NCBI GenBank assembly: GCA_947503335.1
Contig: CANNCY010000003.1
Span: 372,001 to 436,000, forward strand
DNA from: an uncultured Pseudomonadales bacterium
GTDB taxonomy: Bacteria > Pseudomonadota > Gammaproteobacteria > Pseudomonadales > CANNCY01
DNA: 64,000 nt
Direction of reading: 5' to 3'
The notes beneath the pieces are model-generated. The model saw only the letters and a program-made list of their open reading frames with translations, did no database searches and was not told the origin of the DNA. The position numbers and the translations under genes were made by a program. Positions 1 to 8,778 of this stretch are shown here, piece by piece; positions within the stretch are counted from its first letter, which is position 1, and the number at the start of each line of letters is the position of its first letter.

Positions 1-685
1 AAAGCGTATCTAATAGTAGTTGTTGGTTATGCACGGCAACTCTTAGTTTTTGCACCTGTGCATCGACCAAAATACGTTCGGCAGCAGCGATTTGACCTTC
101 TCGTTCTAAAGACACCGCATTCTGTTGGTGCTCTAACATCGCCTTTAATTGTGTGCTCATTAGCGCGAGCGCTTGTTCTGCAAAAGCAGCATTTAGATAG
201 CGCCTAACAACATCAATAAAAACCAGCTGCTTTGCCTTAACAACATCGGCCTCTGCTAACTCGTATTCTAATAGGGCAATCTCTGACGCCAGCCGGGTTT
301 TACCCCCTGAATAAAGCGGATACGCCGCGACTAGGCTCGCCCTAGTTGAGGTTTGATCACCAATAGTAGTAACAAGATCTTGGGCCAGTATCGATAGCAC
401 GTCGTCGATAATGGGCGAGCCTGTACTGGTAGCGTCGGCCAGATCACTACCGTAAAGGTTAATGTCATCATCGAGGTGAATAACAGATGCGGTTAGATCT
501 ACCTTTAAACTTTGGGTAGCATCTATTGCTTGCGCCGAGGCTTTAGCGCTGTTTGCCAGTGATTCGACCATTTTTATACTGGCGTGTTGCTGTGCTTCAA
601 CCCAAGCGTCAGCAAGCGTTTGTGCCTGGCCGTTAAATGCAGAACTGACACCCACCCAAAAGATGATCAACACCGTGCGGTGCAT
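1..685 (-). CDS. TolC-like outer membrane efflux protein, N-terminal part (runs off left edge)
   Basis: The frame is open from an ATG at 685 to the window edge, about 228 residues. It starts with a signal peptide (MHRTVLIIFWVGVSSAF, cleavage probably after GQA) and is preceded by a strong AGGAGG. The mature part is long amphipathic helix rich in Ala, Leu, Gln and Glu, with an AAYPLYSGGKTR segment of the type seen in the first beta-strand/helix unit of outer membrane efflux proteins. TolC-family proteins form the outer membrane channel of tripartite exporters. The gene starts 54 bases after the TonB receptor stop on the same strand, so the two are probably co-transcribed. The C-terminal half is outside the window. 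Family assignment comes from pattern, not a search. Confidence 0.75.
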   Translation of the reverse strand, partial: MHRTVLIIFWVGVSSAFNGQAQTLADAWVEAQQHASIKMVESLANSAKASAQAIDATQSLKVDLTASVIHLDDDINLYGSDLADATSTGSPIIDDVLSILAQDLVTTIGDQTSTRASLVAAYPLYSGGKTRLASEIALLEYELAEADVVKAKQLVFIDVVRRYLNAAFAEQALALMSTQLKAMLEHQQNAVSLEREGQIAAAERILVDAQVQKLRVAVHNQQLLLDTL

Positions 686-739
686 ACTTGCCTCCTAATA
701 GTTATGAGGCAAGTATAGTCAAGATAGAGTTAGTTGCCG

Positions 740-2656
740 TTACCAGCTGATACGTACGCCGCCGTTTACAACAAAGCCGTCCATTGGGGCATAGATGTCA
801 CGAAAGATCGGATTAACCAAATCGCCCGTATTAATGTTTTCGAAACGCGTTTGGCGGGTGTCGTTAAAGTTTTCGAAATTTAAGAAAGCGGTTACTTGGT
901 CGGTAAGCTTTTTCTCGGTCATCAACCCTAAGATCCAATAGCTTTCGCCCGTGGTGTCGTTTTCGCGTTTTTGCGGGCTAAAGTAGTAGGCTTCTAGGCC
1001 GATTCTAAAATCGTCTTCGCGCTCCCATACCAGCACTTGGTTGAGGCGATTTTTAGAGACTAATGGCAGATCAACGTCGACATAGGTATGCCCCACAAAA
1101 TAGCGCAGCTCACCAAAGCCGAATATTAGATTGGTCTCAACACCCGTAGTGTCAATGGTGTCGTCGCGTTGGGTAAACACATAGGTACCAGCTTGCTCAG
1201 AAAGCTCGACCGGTTTGTCGATTTCAGTATAGAAGAACAACAGATTACTAGTTAGCGAGAAATGCTCGTGTTCATCAATTCGGTGGTTAATATCAAAATT
1301 TACGCCACGCGATGTTTCTGCTTCAAATAGGTCAGGGTTTAACGGCGCAAGATCTTTAAAGTGAATCTCTTCAGCGTCTGCTACAAAAATGTTCGGTACT
1401 TTATAACCATATCCACCACCAAGACGTAAAGTTAGGTCGTGGGTAGGCATCATCAGTAATGAAAGGCGCGGCAACAAAAACTCGCCATATTCTGAGTGGC
1501 TGTCGGCCCGCAGACCACCTTCAATCACAAGGTGATCAGACAGATCATGCGTGTATTGGCCGAAAATACCGACAGTATCTTCGCTATAGTCATGGTTAAA
1601 TCCAGCTTGGCCTTGTTCTTGATCGAACTGATCAGAGGTTAGGTTGACACCCATCACCCAGTTAGCTTGATCATTGCCGTGGGCGTAACTTAGTTCGGCA
1701 AAGTTTGATTGTTGAACGCCGCCAAATTGATGGTTTTGTATCGTTAGTGTGCGGTCAAACCAGCTACCGGTCGCTTTAAGTGCAATCTCAGCCTCATTAG
1801 CTAGGTGGTGCGATAGCCCAAGGCGAACATAACTACGACGGCTATCGTTTGATTCAAAGTAGTGACTAGTATCACTGCCGTCGATGTAGCTTAAGCTACC
1901 ACCAAGACGGCTTTCGTCGATAAAACCTACGCCAACGTCTAATTTGGTCTCGTCACCTAATTCATAAAACCAGCGCGGTGTAATGGCAACGCGTTCAAAC
2001 TCAGGGATATCTGTTAGCCCGTTATTAGCCGCATCGTAGGCATCGCCGCGGTTGTAGCTAGTAAACAGCGTCATGCCATGCTCACCCATTTCGCGAGAAT
2101 GATAGAACGATGCATCTAAACCGTCTGCCGACGTTAGGTTAATCATTGCCGCTGATTCTGGGTCGTGGCCAGGTGTTTTAGATACTAGGTTCACTAGACC
2201 GGCGATCGCACCGCCGCCATATAGCGTTGACGATGCGCCTTTAACTACTTCGACCTGTGCCAGGTCAAGCGGGGCAATCTGTAGCAAGCTAAGGCTACCT
2301 GAAAAGCCTGAATAAATAGGCAGGCCGTCGCGAAGCATCTGAGTATAGCGACCATCTAAGCCCTGAATGCGAATGCTTGAACTAAAGCTAGTGGGCGAGG
2401 TTTGCTGCACCTGAATTCCCGTGCTTTCGTTAAGCATCATTCGAATATCACCAGGCTTCATATTCGCTTTTTCGCGCAACTCGCCCTCGCCTAAAATCTG
2501 CACACGCAGGGGTGTATCGGCTAGTGATCGTTGAATACGTGATGTTGTCACCACAATCTCTTCAATGGCGTCGTCGTGAGCGTATGTATGCTCAGACTGA
2601 ATTGAAAGTATCGATGCTAATACTACAAGCGAAAGAGGAGATTTGGCCCAGGCCAT
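740..2656 (-). CDS. TonB-dependent outer membrane receptor
   Basis: A 638-residue protein with an N-terminal signal peptide, a TonB box (EEIVVTTS, residues about 32-39), a plug domain (about 40-160, with VEVVKGASSTLYGGGAIAG) and a long beta-barrel ending in the aromatic residue Trp, as outer membrane barrels usually do. Such receptors import siderophores, haem, cobalamin, metals or sugars using TonB-ExbBD energy. It is followed by a TolC-like gene on the same strand, an unusual pairing of importer and exporter channel. The sequence does not identify the substrate. No Fur box was recognised upstream, though an 8-base inverted repeat lies at 2723-2766. Confidence 0.9.
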   Translation of the reverse strand: MAWAKSPLSLVVLASILSIQSEHTYAHDDAIEEIVVTTSRIQRSLADTPLRVQILGEGELREKANMKPGDIRMMLNESTGIQVQQTSPTSFSSSIRIQGLDGRYTQMLRDGLPIYSGFSGSLSLLQIAPLDLAQVEVVKGASSTLYGGGAIAGLVNLVSKTPGHDPESAAMINLTSADGLDASFYHSREMGEHGMTLFTSYNRGDAYDAANNGLTDIPEFERVAITPRWFYELGDETKLDVGVGFIDESRLGGSLSYIDGSDTSHYFESNDSRRSYVRLGLSHHLANEAEIALKATGSWFDRTLTIQNHQFGGVQQSNFAELSYAHGNDQANWVMGVNLTSDQFDQEQGQAGFNHDYSEDTVGIFGQYTHDLSDHLVIEGGLRADSHSEYGEFLLPRLSLLMMPTHDLTLRLGGGYGYKVPNIFVADAEEIHFKDLAPLNPDLFEAETSRGVNFDINHRIDEHEHFSLTSNLLFFYTEIDKPVELSEQAGTYVFTQRDDTIDTTGVETNLIFGFGELRYFVGHTYVDVDLPLVSKNRLNQVLVWEREDDFRIGLEAYYFSPQKRENDTTGESYWILGLMTEKKLTDQVTAFLNFENFNDTRQTRFENINTGDLVNPIFRDIYAPMDGFVVNGGVRISW

Positions 2657-2840
2657 TGTGGAGGTTCCTAAGAGATGAATAACACCGAGATTATATCCCA
2701 GCTATTAGGGCTTGTGGCTAACGTATTCAGTATGTACGTATAAGCACCTATTAGCTATCTGAATACACCCCTACAGAAGACACCTTTGGTGGCGGTATGT
2801 TAGGTTGTTGCCATAACGACGAACATACTTGGTATCTGCT

Positions 2841-4973
2841 ATGACCGAAGCGATCAAAACCCACTACAGAGCCTGCCATTTGTGCGAAGCCATCTGCGGC
2901 GTTGAGATAAAAACGCAGGGTGATCAGATATTGTCGATTAAGGGTGATAAAGACGACCCCTTTAGTCGTGGGCACATCTGCCCTAAGGCAGTGGCCTTGC
3001 AAGACCTACATTTTGACCCTGATCGATTGCGCAAACCTGTGCGTAAAACCGAATCGGGCGAGTGGCAAACCATTGAATGGAGCCAAGCATTTGAGATCGT
3101 GGCAGACAAGCTTGCGACCACACAAGAGCAGTATGGTGACGATAGCGTAGCTATCTATGCCGGTAACCCTAATGTACACAACTATGGTGGCCTAACCCAT
3201 GCGGGTGTGTTCAGAAAAGCACTTAAATCTAAGGTGACATTTTCGGCAACCTCGTTAGATCAGCTACCTCATCAGTTAGCAGCTTGGGCGATGTATGGGC
3301 ATCAGTTTTGTATTCCGATTCCTGATATTGATCGCACTCAGTTTATGCTAATCGTTGGTGGTAATCCGCTGGCATCAAACGGTAGCATCATGACCGTGCC
3401 TGATGTAAAAAATCGGCTCAAGGCTATTCAACAGCGTGGCGGTCAGTTTGTAGTGATTGATCCACGGCGTACCGAAACCGCAGCGATCGCCGACGAGCAC
3501 CTGTTTATTCGCCCGGGTAGTGATGTGTTTTTACTGCTCGCCATTATTCGTACACTGTTTGCCGATAACCTTGTCAATTTGCGTCATCTCGATGGTCGAG
3601 TCGACGATATCAACGCAGTACAACAGTTTGTTGCACCCTACACACCTGAGCTCGCCCAAGAAAAAACAGGTATCGATGCCGCGCGTATACAACGTCTTGC
3701 CCATCAATTTGTTAATGAACAGGGTGCTGTGTGTTACGGGCGAATGGGTGCCTCGGTGCAACAGTTTGGGGCACTGTGTCAGTGGGCCATTCAGGTAATT
3801 AATATTCTTAGTGGTAACTTAGACCGCGAGGGTGGCGCATTGGTATCGTCGCCTGCCTTTGGTTACGTCAAAAAGGGCGAAACAGGTGCAGGTAATCTAG
3901 GGCGATTTAAATCACGCGTGCGTGGTTTGCCCGAGTTTGGTGGCGAGCTACCCACCGCTGTATTGGCCGAAGAAATTTTAACCCCTGGTCAGGGCCAGAT
4001 TAAGAGCATGGTGACGGTTGCCGGCAATCCAGTTCTGTCTGCAACCAATGGCACCGCAATAGATCGTGCCTTTGAGTCGCTCGATTTTATGGTAAGTGTT
4101 GATTTTTATATCAACGAAACAACGCGACATGCAGATATTATTTTACCGCCGACCGGGCCATTAGAGCACGATCATTACGATATCGTATTTAACCGTTTTG
4201 CGGTGCGAAACGTAACGCGCATGAACGAAGCGGTGTTTGATAAACCCGAGGGTACGCTTCACGACTGGGAAATTTTTAACGCCCTAGGCCAGGCGCTCGC
4301 CCAACGAAAAGGTGTCGACGTACAACCTCTACCGGCCCCTGATAAGCTTGTTGATTTAGGAATCAAGTTTGGCCACTACGGCGAGAACCATGGTCACCCA
4401 ATGGCGCTGACGTTAGACAAGATTAGGCAGCACCCGCATGGGTTAGACCTAGGGCCGCTTGTTCCCTCATTGTTAGAGCGCCTAAGTACGCACAACGACA
4501 ACATTCAACTGATGCCAGAGTACGTAATAGCTGATCAACCGCGGTTACATCAAGCGGCAACTGCTCAAGATGAAGACGGTCTCGTTTTAATTGGGCGTCG
4601 ACATGTGCGTAGTAATAATAGCTGGATGCACAATTCTCAACGGCTAGTAAAAGGTAAACCTCGCCATCGTTTGTTGATGAACCTTATCGATATGAAAGAA
4701 CGGGGTTTGTCAGATGACGATTGGGTAACTATTACATCAAGAGTGGGCGAGGTTAACACGCAAGTGCAATCATCTGACGATATGATGCAAGGTGTAATCT
4801 GTTTACCTCACGGCTGGGGGCATACTAGAGAGGGTGTTAAGTTGTCGATCGCTTCTCAGCAAACGGGGGTAAGTATCAACGACCTCACCGACGAGCTATT
4901 CATCGATGAGGTGTCAGGTAATGCAGCGCTTAATGGTGTGCCGGTTTCTGTGATGAAGGTAGCTTCGCCTTAG
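2841..4973 (+). CDS. Molybdopterin oxidoreductase (bis-MGD family)
   Basis: About 710 residues from ATG 2841; an upstream TTG at 2829 is possible but has no better ribosome site. N-terminal Cys12, Cys15, Cys19 and Cys47 form the CxxCxxxC...C motif for a 4Fe-4S cluster. The middle and C-terminal regions match the formate dehydrogenase/nitrate reductase fold, with LIVGGNPLASNG in the cofactor region and a C-terminal molydopterin dinucleotide-binding domain (LIGRRHVRSNNSWMHN). There is no signal peptide, so it is probably cytoplasmic. No partner subunit or cofactor gene is adjacent, so the electron acceptor and substrate are unknown. Its 3' end overlaps the convergent SDR-like gene by 44 bases. 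Confidence 0.85.
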   Translation: MTEAIKTHYRACHLCEAICGVEIKTQGDQILSIKGDKDDPFSRGHICPKAVALQDLHFDPDRLRKPVRKTESGEWQTIEWSQAFEIVADKLATTQEQYGDDSVAIYAGNPNVHNYGGLTHAGVFRKALKSKVTFSATSLDQLPHQLAAWAMYGHQFCIPIPDIDRTQFMLIVGGNPLASNGSIMTVPDVKNRLKAIQQRGGQFVVIDPRRTETAAIADEHLFIRPGSDVFLLLAIIRTLFADNLVNLRHLDGRVDDINAVQQFVAPYTPELAQEKTGIDAARIQRLAHQFVNEQGAVCYGRMGASVQQFGALCQWAIQVINILSGNLDREGGALVSSPAFGYVKKGETGAGNLGRFKSRVRGLPEFGGELPTAVLAEEILTPGQGQIKSMVTVAGNPVLSATNGTAIDRAFESLDFMVSVDFYINETTRHADIILPPTGPLEHDHYDIVFNRFAVRNVTRMNEAVFDKPEGTLHDWEIFNALGQALAQRKGVDVQPLPAPDKLVDLGIKFGHYGENHGHPMALTLDKIRQHPHGLDLGPLVPSLLERLSTHNDNIQLMPEYVIADQPRLHQAATAQDEDGLVLIGRRHVRSNNSWMHNSQRLVKGKPRHRLLMNLIDMKERGLSDDDWVTITSRVGEVNTQVQSSDDMMQGVICLPHGWGHTREGVKLSIASQQTGVSINDLTDELFIDEVSGNAALNGVPVSVMKVASP

Positions 4974-5727
4974 CACTGGCAACAACACCATCAAACCAAG
5001 CGTTCAAGTCGATACGTGCCTGCTTCAAAATAGCACTGGTGTGGGCGCGTCTAAACTCGCCCGCCGCTGGTATCTGCACCATTGCTTTAGGCTTCTTGGT
5101 TGCTTGACGCATGCGCGACGCAATCCAGGCAGACGACGCCCAGTCGGCATCGAACTTTTGAATATCGCTTAACGCTTCGTGGCGAGATAAACGCCAGTCA
5201 ACGTCAATCAAGAATACACCTTTGCGGCGATACGCTTTTTGGTTGGTAGCAATGAACGCGCTGATCATCGAACGATTAGTAATCTGTACGTTAGTATCAA
5301 CTGAGGTTTCTGCACCTGGCTTCATGCCTACAATGAAGTTTTTCAGACTAGGGCAGCCTGCCAGCAGTCGCTGAATAATACTAATTGGCTGAATCGCGTT
5401 TTGCTGGAGCTGCTGCTTCATAAAACCTTTTTCGCCGCGCTCTGCCGAAAACTGAATAGTAGGGCAATCGATAAAAATGTCAGTCGCTTCGCGAATCGCT
5501 TTGTCACGTAACATCTGTTGGGCGACGTCTGTGTCTGTATAGTCAACTACCATTGTCGAAACCGAGCGCATGTTTCGTGCACGCAGGTCATTGGCAACGC
5601 CACGCAATGCGCGAGCGTCGTCGCCTACTAGAATAAATTTAGCGCCTAGGCGTTCGCCTGCGATTTCGCGGCAGTATGCGCGACCTAGTTCGTTGTTTGC
5701 GCCAATAATTAAATGCGTATTGCTCAT
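4930..5727 (-). CDS. SDR-like Rossmann-fold protein
   Basis: 265 residues. The N-terminus (HLIIGANNELGRAYCREIA) is a short-chain dehydrogenase-type nucleotide loop, followed by a DD motif at the end of strand 2 and VDYTD after strand 3. The usual catalytic YxxxK is not evident; AFIATNQKAYRRKG lies near where it should be. It could be a divergent SDR or a non-enzymatic relative. Its end overlaps the molybdopterin oxidoreductase convergently by 44 bases. No substrate can be inferred. Confidence 0.65.
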   Translation of the reverse strand: MSNTHLIIGANNELGRAYCREIAGERLGAKFILVGDDARALRGVANDLRARNMRSVSTMVVDYTDTDVAQQMLRDKAIREATDIFIDCPTIQFSAERGEKGFMKQQLQQNAIQPISIIQRLLAGCPSLKNFIVGMKPGAETSVDTNVQITNRSMISAFIATNQKAYRRKGVFLIDVDWRLSRHEALSDIQKFDADWASSAWIASRMRQATKKPKAMVQIPAAGEFRRAHTSAILKQARIDLNAWFDGVVASAKAKLPSSQKPAHH

Positions 5728-5886
5728 TTTTGGCCTTCCTTAGTTATCTTTAGAGTTGCCTTAACTTAGGCAAAATAATTTAAAAGGCATAGCGCAACTT
5801 GGGCGAAGTGTGTGCTAGTTCGTATTGAAAGCGGGGCTAAAACGAAAAGGGTGAAGGGTTGAACATGAAGAGTGTGAAACTGATCA

Positions 5887-6312
5887 CTAGGGTGTGTGCA
5901 AAAACGGATTCAATACAGACAGGCCGGCGGCCTTAAAGTGCTGGTCGTTACGCGTTACAACAGTAAAACCGTAAGATAGTGCTGTGGCTGCAATTTGTTT
6001 ATCGATACTGTTCTCTTGATGGGGTACCCGCAGTTCTGCCCAAATATGTGCTTCATCAGTTTCGAAAGGTATGATGAAGTCTTTGTATTCATCGATGATT
6101 GTTTGAAACCAACGTTGCAATTGCGTAAAGGTTCTAGAGTCTTGACGATACTCTAACAGCTTCACTCCTCGCCAAAGTTCACCGATGGTGATAACACTTA
6201 GATAAATAGGGATGTGTTTTTCATCAGCGTTTTGAAAGAAGCTTGTCACACCTATATTTGCACGTTTTCCTTTTCGAATTTCACTAATGACATTGGTATC
6301 AATCAAATACAT
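5887..6312 (-). CDS. PIN-domain toxin, FitB/VapC type
   Basis: 141 residues from the ATG at 6312; the longer frame reaching 6363 overlaps the antitoxin too deeply to be the true start. It begins MYLIDTNVISEIRKG, the classic first acidic site of PIN ribonucleases, and continues with an ELWRG segment, SIDKQIAATAL (second acid) and VTRNDQHFKAAGL (the third acidic region). PIN toxins of this class cleave RNA and are neutralised by a ribbon-helix-helix antitoxin. The start overlaps the antitoxin stop by 14 bases, indicating translational coupling. Confidence 0.9.
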   Translation of the reverse strand: MYLIDTNVISEIRKGKRANIGVTSFFQNADEKHIPIYLSVITIGELWRGVKLLEYRQDSRTFTQLQRWFQTIIDEYKDFIIPFETDEAHIWAELRVPHQENSIDKQIAATALSYGFTVVTRNDQHFKAAGLSVLNPFLHTP

Positions 6313-6535
6313 TGGGGGCCTCGTTATCATCGACAGAGTTAAAGTATTCATCGCCAACATCAAATTGCGGCATATCTAGAATGACTCGTGATAATGAGCG
6401 TTTCTGCGGTTTGAGCAGTGCTTGCTCGAGAATTTGCCGGTGTTCGGCCTCAGCGCTTGTGCCATTATCGCCGGCTCGTTGTTTTAGCGCTGCAACGATT
6501 CGCGAGTCAACGTTTCGAACTAGTAGGTTAGCCAT
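6299..6535 (-). CDS. FitA-like ribbon-helix-helix antitoxin
   Basis: 78 residues from ATG 6535, which has a GGATATCG-type weak ribosome site; the longer open frame to 6706 has no support. The N-terminus (MANLLVRNVDSRIVAALKQR) is the strand-helix of FitA/VapB-like DNA binders, and GTSAEAEHRQILEQAL is the second helix typical of FitA (arginine plasmid-stability-like). The acidic C-terminus (VDDNEAPNVFD) would wrap the toxin. It sits directly upstream of and overlaps the PIN toxin; a perfect inverted repeat upstream is its likely autoregulatory operator. Confidence 0.9.
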   Translation of the reverse strand: MANLLVRNVDSRIVAALKQRAGDNGTSAEAEHRQILEQALLKPQKRSLSRVILDMPQFDVGDEYFNSVDDNEAPNVFD

Positions 6536-6558
6536 ATCGATATCCTTATTCGAATGCG

Positions 6559-6575
6559 TGCTATCAATGATAGCA
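6559..6575. promoter_or_regulatory. Probable operator of the toxin-antitoxin pair
   Basis: TGCTATCAATGATAGCA is a perfect 7-base inverted repeat with a 3-base spacer, 24 bases upstream of the antitoxin ATG. FitA/VapB dimers and their toxin complexes bind such palindromes to repress their own promoter. That this one is bound is inference from position and symmetry. Confidence 0.6.
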
Positions 6576-6759
6576 GTGGCGTTAGGTATCGACAAACTTG
6601 AAGATTTGATAGTCATAGTGCTGCTCGAAGAGAATGTATTGATTCTATCGCAGCGATATAACTGTAGGAAAATCTGCCAATAGATCAGCTTGCTAGGCCA
6701 ACACACTAGTTGGGTGTATTATGCGGGTACGGGCTTTGAAACGATAAGAAGAGAAAAAT

Positions 6760-7620
6760 ATGCGAACATATGCTGCCTCGATATTAATAACGTTAGTGCT
6801 GTGCAGTCACGCGTTGGCCGGCAACGATACAAACTCGCCCCAATATCTGCCAACCACCCATGAGCTAACCATCGACGCCTACGGCAGCCGCATGCCTGCC
6901 TTTATGTATCAAGCCAAAGGCGCGGGGCCGCACCCAACCATTGTGTTGATGCACGGTCTACCTGGCAACGAGAAAAACCTAGATCTGGCACAAGACGCAC
7001 GTGCGGCAGGTTTTAACGTATTGTTCTTTAACTATCGCGGCGCTTGGGGCGCAGAGGGTGAGTATCGCTTAACCCAGTTAGACGAAGACGCTGGCGCAGC
7101 GATTCAGTTTTTACGAGACAACGCAAAACAATTGCGTGTCGACACCTCGGCGATTACCACATTGGGTCACTCAATGGGGGGCTTTGCATCGTTATACACC
7201 GGGTCAAAAGATAGTGCATTAAAGTGTGTTGGTGCTATGTCGCCGGGTAACTATCAGGCGTTTATCGACCCTGCCACCGGCAAACCATATAAATGGCTGG
7301 CAGACTACGCTGATTCGTTGTTCATGCTGGCCGGTTTTAATGGGCGAGTGTTAAACGACGAGTTCGCTAAAGCCTCACAAGACCAACTAGATGCAACACT
7401 GTTTGGCAAAGGCTTGTCGGGCAAATCGGTGTTTATGATCGTGGGTAAGCAAGACAGTGTTACGCCTGTTTCAATGTTTGACCCGATGGCTAACGCCTAT
7501 GCTAGTCAGCCAGATATTCGTTTGTATACGCACCGTATCGACGGCGATCACTCGTTCTCGACCACGCGTAAACAGCTGATTGATCTCACGCTAGATTGGC
7601 TAAACACAGATTGTCGATAG
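6760..7620 (+). CDS. Secreted alpha/beta hydrolase
   Basis: 286 residues with a signal peptide (MRTYAASILITLVLCSHALAG). The alpha/beta-hydrolase fold shows an oxyanion loop HGLPGNEKN, the nucleophile elbow GHSMGG (near residue 139), and a late DGDHSF supplying the catalytic His. It is probably a periplasmic esterase or peptidase of the dienelactone hydrolase/prolyl oligopeptidase-like group; the substrate is not predictable. It is convergent with the CARF nuclease, with a 4-base gap. Confidence 0.85.
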   Translation: MRTYAASILITLVLCSHALAGNDTNSPQYLPTTHELTIDAYGSRMPAFMYQAKGAGPHPTIVLMHGLPGNEKNLDLAQDARAAGFNVLFFNYRGAWGAEGEYRLTQLDEDAGAAIQFLRDNAKQLRVDTSAITTLGHSMGGFASLYTGSKDSALKCVGAMSPGNYQAFIDPATGKPYKWLADYADSLFMLAGFNGRVLNDEFAKASQDQLDATLFGKGLSGKSVFMIVGKQDSVTPVSMFDPMANAYASQPDIRLYTHRIDGDHSFSTTRKQLIDLTLDWLNTDCR

Positions 7621-7624
7621 CCAG

Positions 7625-8695
7625 TTACATTACATCTAGCTGCATCACTTTGGCTCGCTGTAGGTCAAAGGGTTTTAGATGGTAGTAGCTAACCAACGTG
7701 CCACGGCTGTCGTCACCGCCTATTTCGCTAACTAGTGCTGCAAGTTTATATAGGGTCGGTGTTGCGCTGGTGCTTTTAAAATTACGAGTTTTGCACTCGT
7801 AAATCATGATTTGATTATCAAACAAGGCAACGCCATCAAACTCGTTTTTTACGGGTTGCGATGGTGTTTCGGCCCACTCGATGGTTACCGATCTGGCAAC
7901 GTCGGTTAGCTTATTGTTAGACGACTGTGCGTTTGTTAATTCGCCAAACAGATGCTCTTCAAGCCAACCGCCAGCAGCAAAGAAGCGATCTTCTTCAGAC
8001 ACAAAGGTAATTTGGTTGCCTTTTAACTGGGCGAGTTGTAACGACTGCAGGTCGTTTAAAACATCGTGCATTCGCTGTAGATCGGTATCATTAATCGTGG
8101 CGGTTAACGAGCGCTCGGCCTTAGAGGCATAATAGTTTAGCGAGCTGATCTGTTTGTGATACTGCTTAAAGTTACCTGCCCACTTGTGGGCCACGGCCAT
8201 ACGGCTAGGGTCGATGGGGTCTCGATTAATTTTGGTAACCCTTAACCCTCGCACCCCCAATGCGTCTTCTATGCTCAGTGTCTCAGACAGATCAAAGTCA
8301 CTGTAACCATCGGGGTTGTTTAGCCATCGTAACCAATCGCCATCAATATAGTAGGCGGGTAAACTCGCCCCAAAATAGGCCTCGTGCGACAGTATGCCGT
8401 AAGGTTCGATACCGCTGCGGCAATTGAGAACACTGTCAGGGTATTGGGCGATCAATGCCTTAAAATAGCTTCTAATCTGCGCGGTGTCGGTATGGCCAGG
8501 CAGATGACTGACCTCAACATCTATACCCTTTGGCGCGCAATGCTGCTTAAACAACCTGATCAAATGCTCATTGTTATCTGAGCCATCACTGCACAAAATC
8601 ACCCGCGAGGTTGCCATTTGAGTGTCGACAATGGCCTTTAACTGCGCAGGAAGACTCTCTGATACAAGTAAAATCTGAGTGTTGGGTTTAATCAT
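7625..8695 (-). CDS. Card1/Can2-like CARF-nuclease (DUF1887 family), no CRISPR locus nearby
   Basis: 356 residues from ATG 8695, which has GGAG upstream; an ATG at 8725 lacks a ribosome site. The N-terminal half has a CARF-like Rossmann order: ILLVSE strand, SRVILCSDG, then LNCRSGIEPYG (90-100) and LPAYYIDGD. The C-terminal half is a PD-(D/E)xK nuclease with NEFDGV (Asp287) and YECKT (Glu300, Lys302), preceded by GGWLEEHLF. This is the layout of Card1/VC1899, where cyclic tetra-adenylate binding to CARF switches on DNA/RNA cleavage. The usual N-x-TGG-x-K ligand loop is replaced by NCRSGIE, so the ligand may differ. No cas genes or array are in the window. Confidence 0.8.
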   Translation of the reverse strand: MIKPNTQILLVSESLPAQLKAIVDTQMATSRVILCSDGSDNNEHLIRLFKQHCAPKGIDVEVSHLPGHTDTAQIRSYFKALIAQYPDSVLNCRSGIEPYGILSHEAYFGASLPAYYIDGDWLRWLNNPDGYSDFDLSETLSIEDALGVRGLRVTKINRDPIDPSRMAVAHKWAGNFKQYHKQISSLNYYASKAERSLTATINDTDLQRMHDVLNDLQSLQLAQLKGNQITFVSEEDRFFAAGGWLEEHLFGELTNAQSSNNKLTDVARSVTIEWAETPSQPVKNEFDGVALFDNQIMIYECKTRNFKSTSATPTLYKLAALVSEIGGDDSRGTLVSYYHLKPFDLQRAKVMQLDVM

Positions 8696-8778
8696 TGATG
8701 CTCCGTGCGAGATTAGATCAGTCATAGGTTAACTATATGATACACTCGGCCGCAGTTCTAATTAGGAGACCATCAAAA

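Noticed and set aside
2723-2766. GTATTCAG...CTGAATAC inverted repeat between the TonB receptor and the oxidoreductase
   Set aside because: The 28-base spacer and lack of resemblance to known regulator sites make it too weak to list as an operator.
6299-6706. Long version of the antitoxin frame starting at 6706
   Set aside because: The added 57 residues are Ser/Thr-rich with no family match; the internal ATG at 6535 begins exactly at the FitA-like N-terminus.
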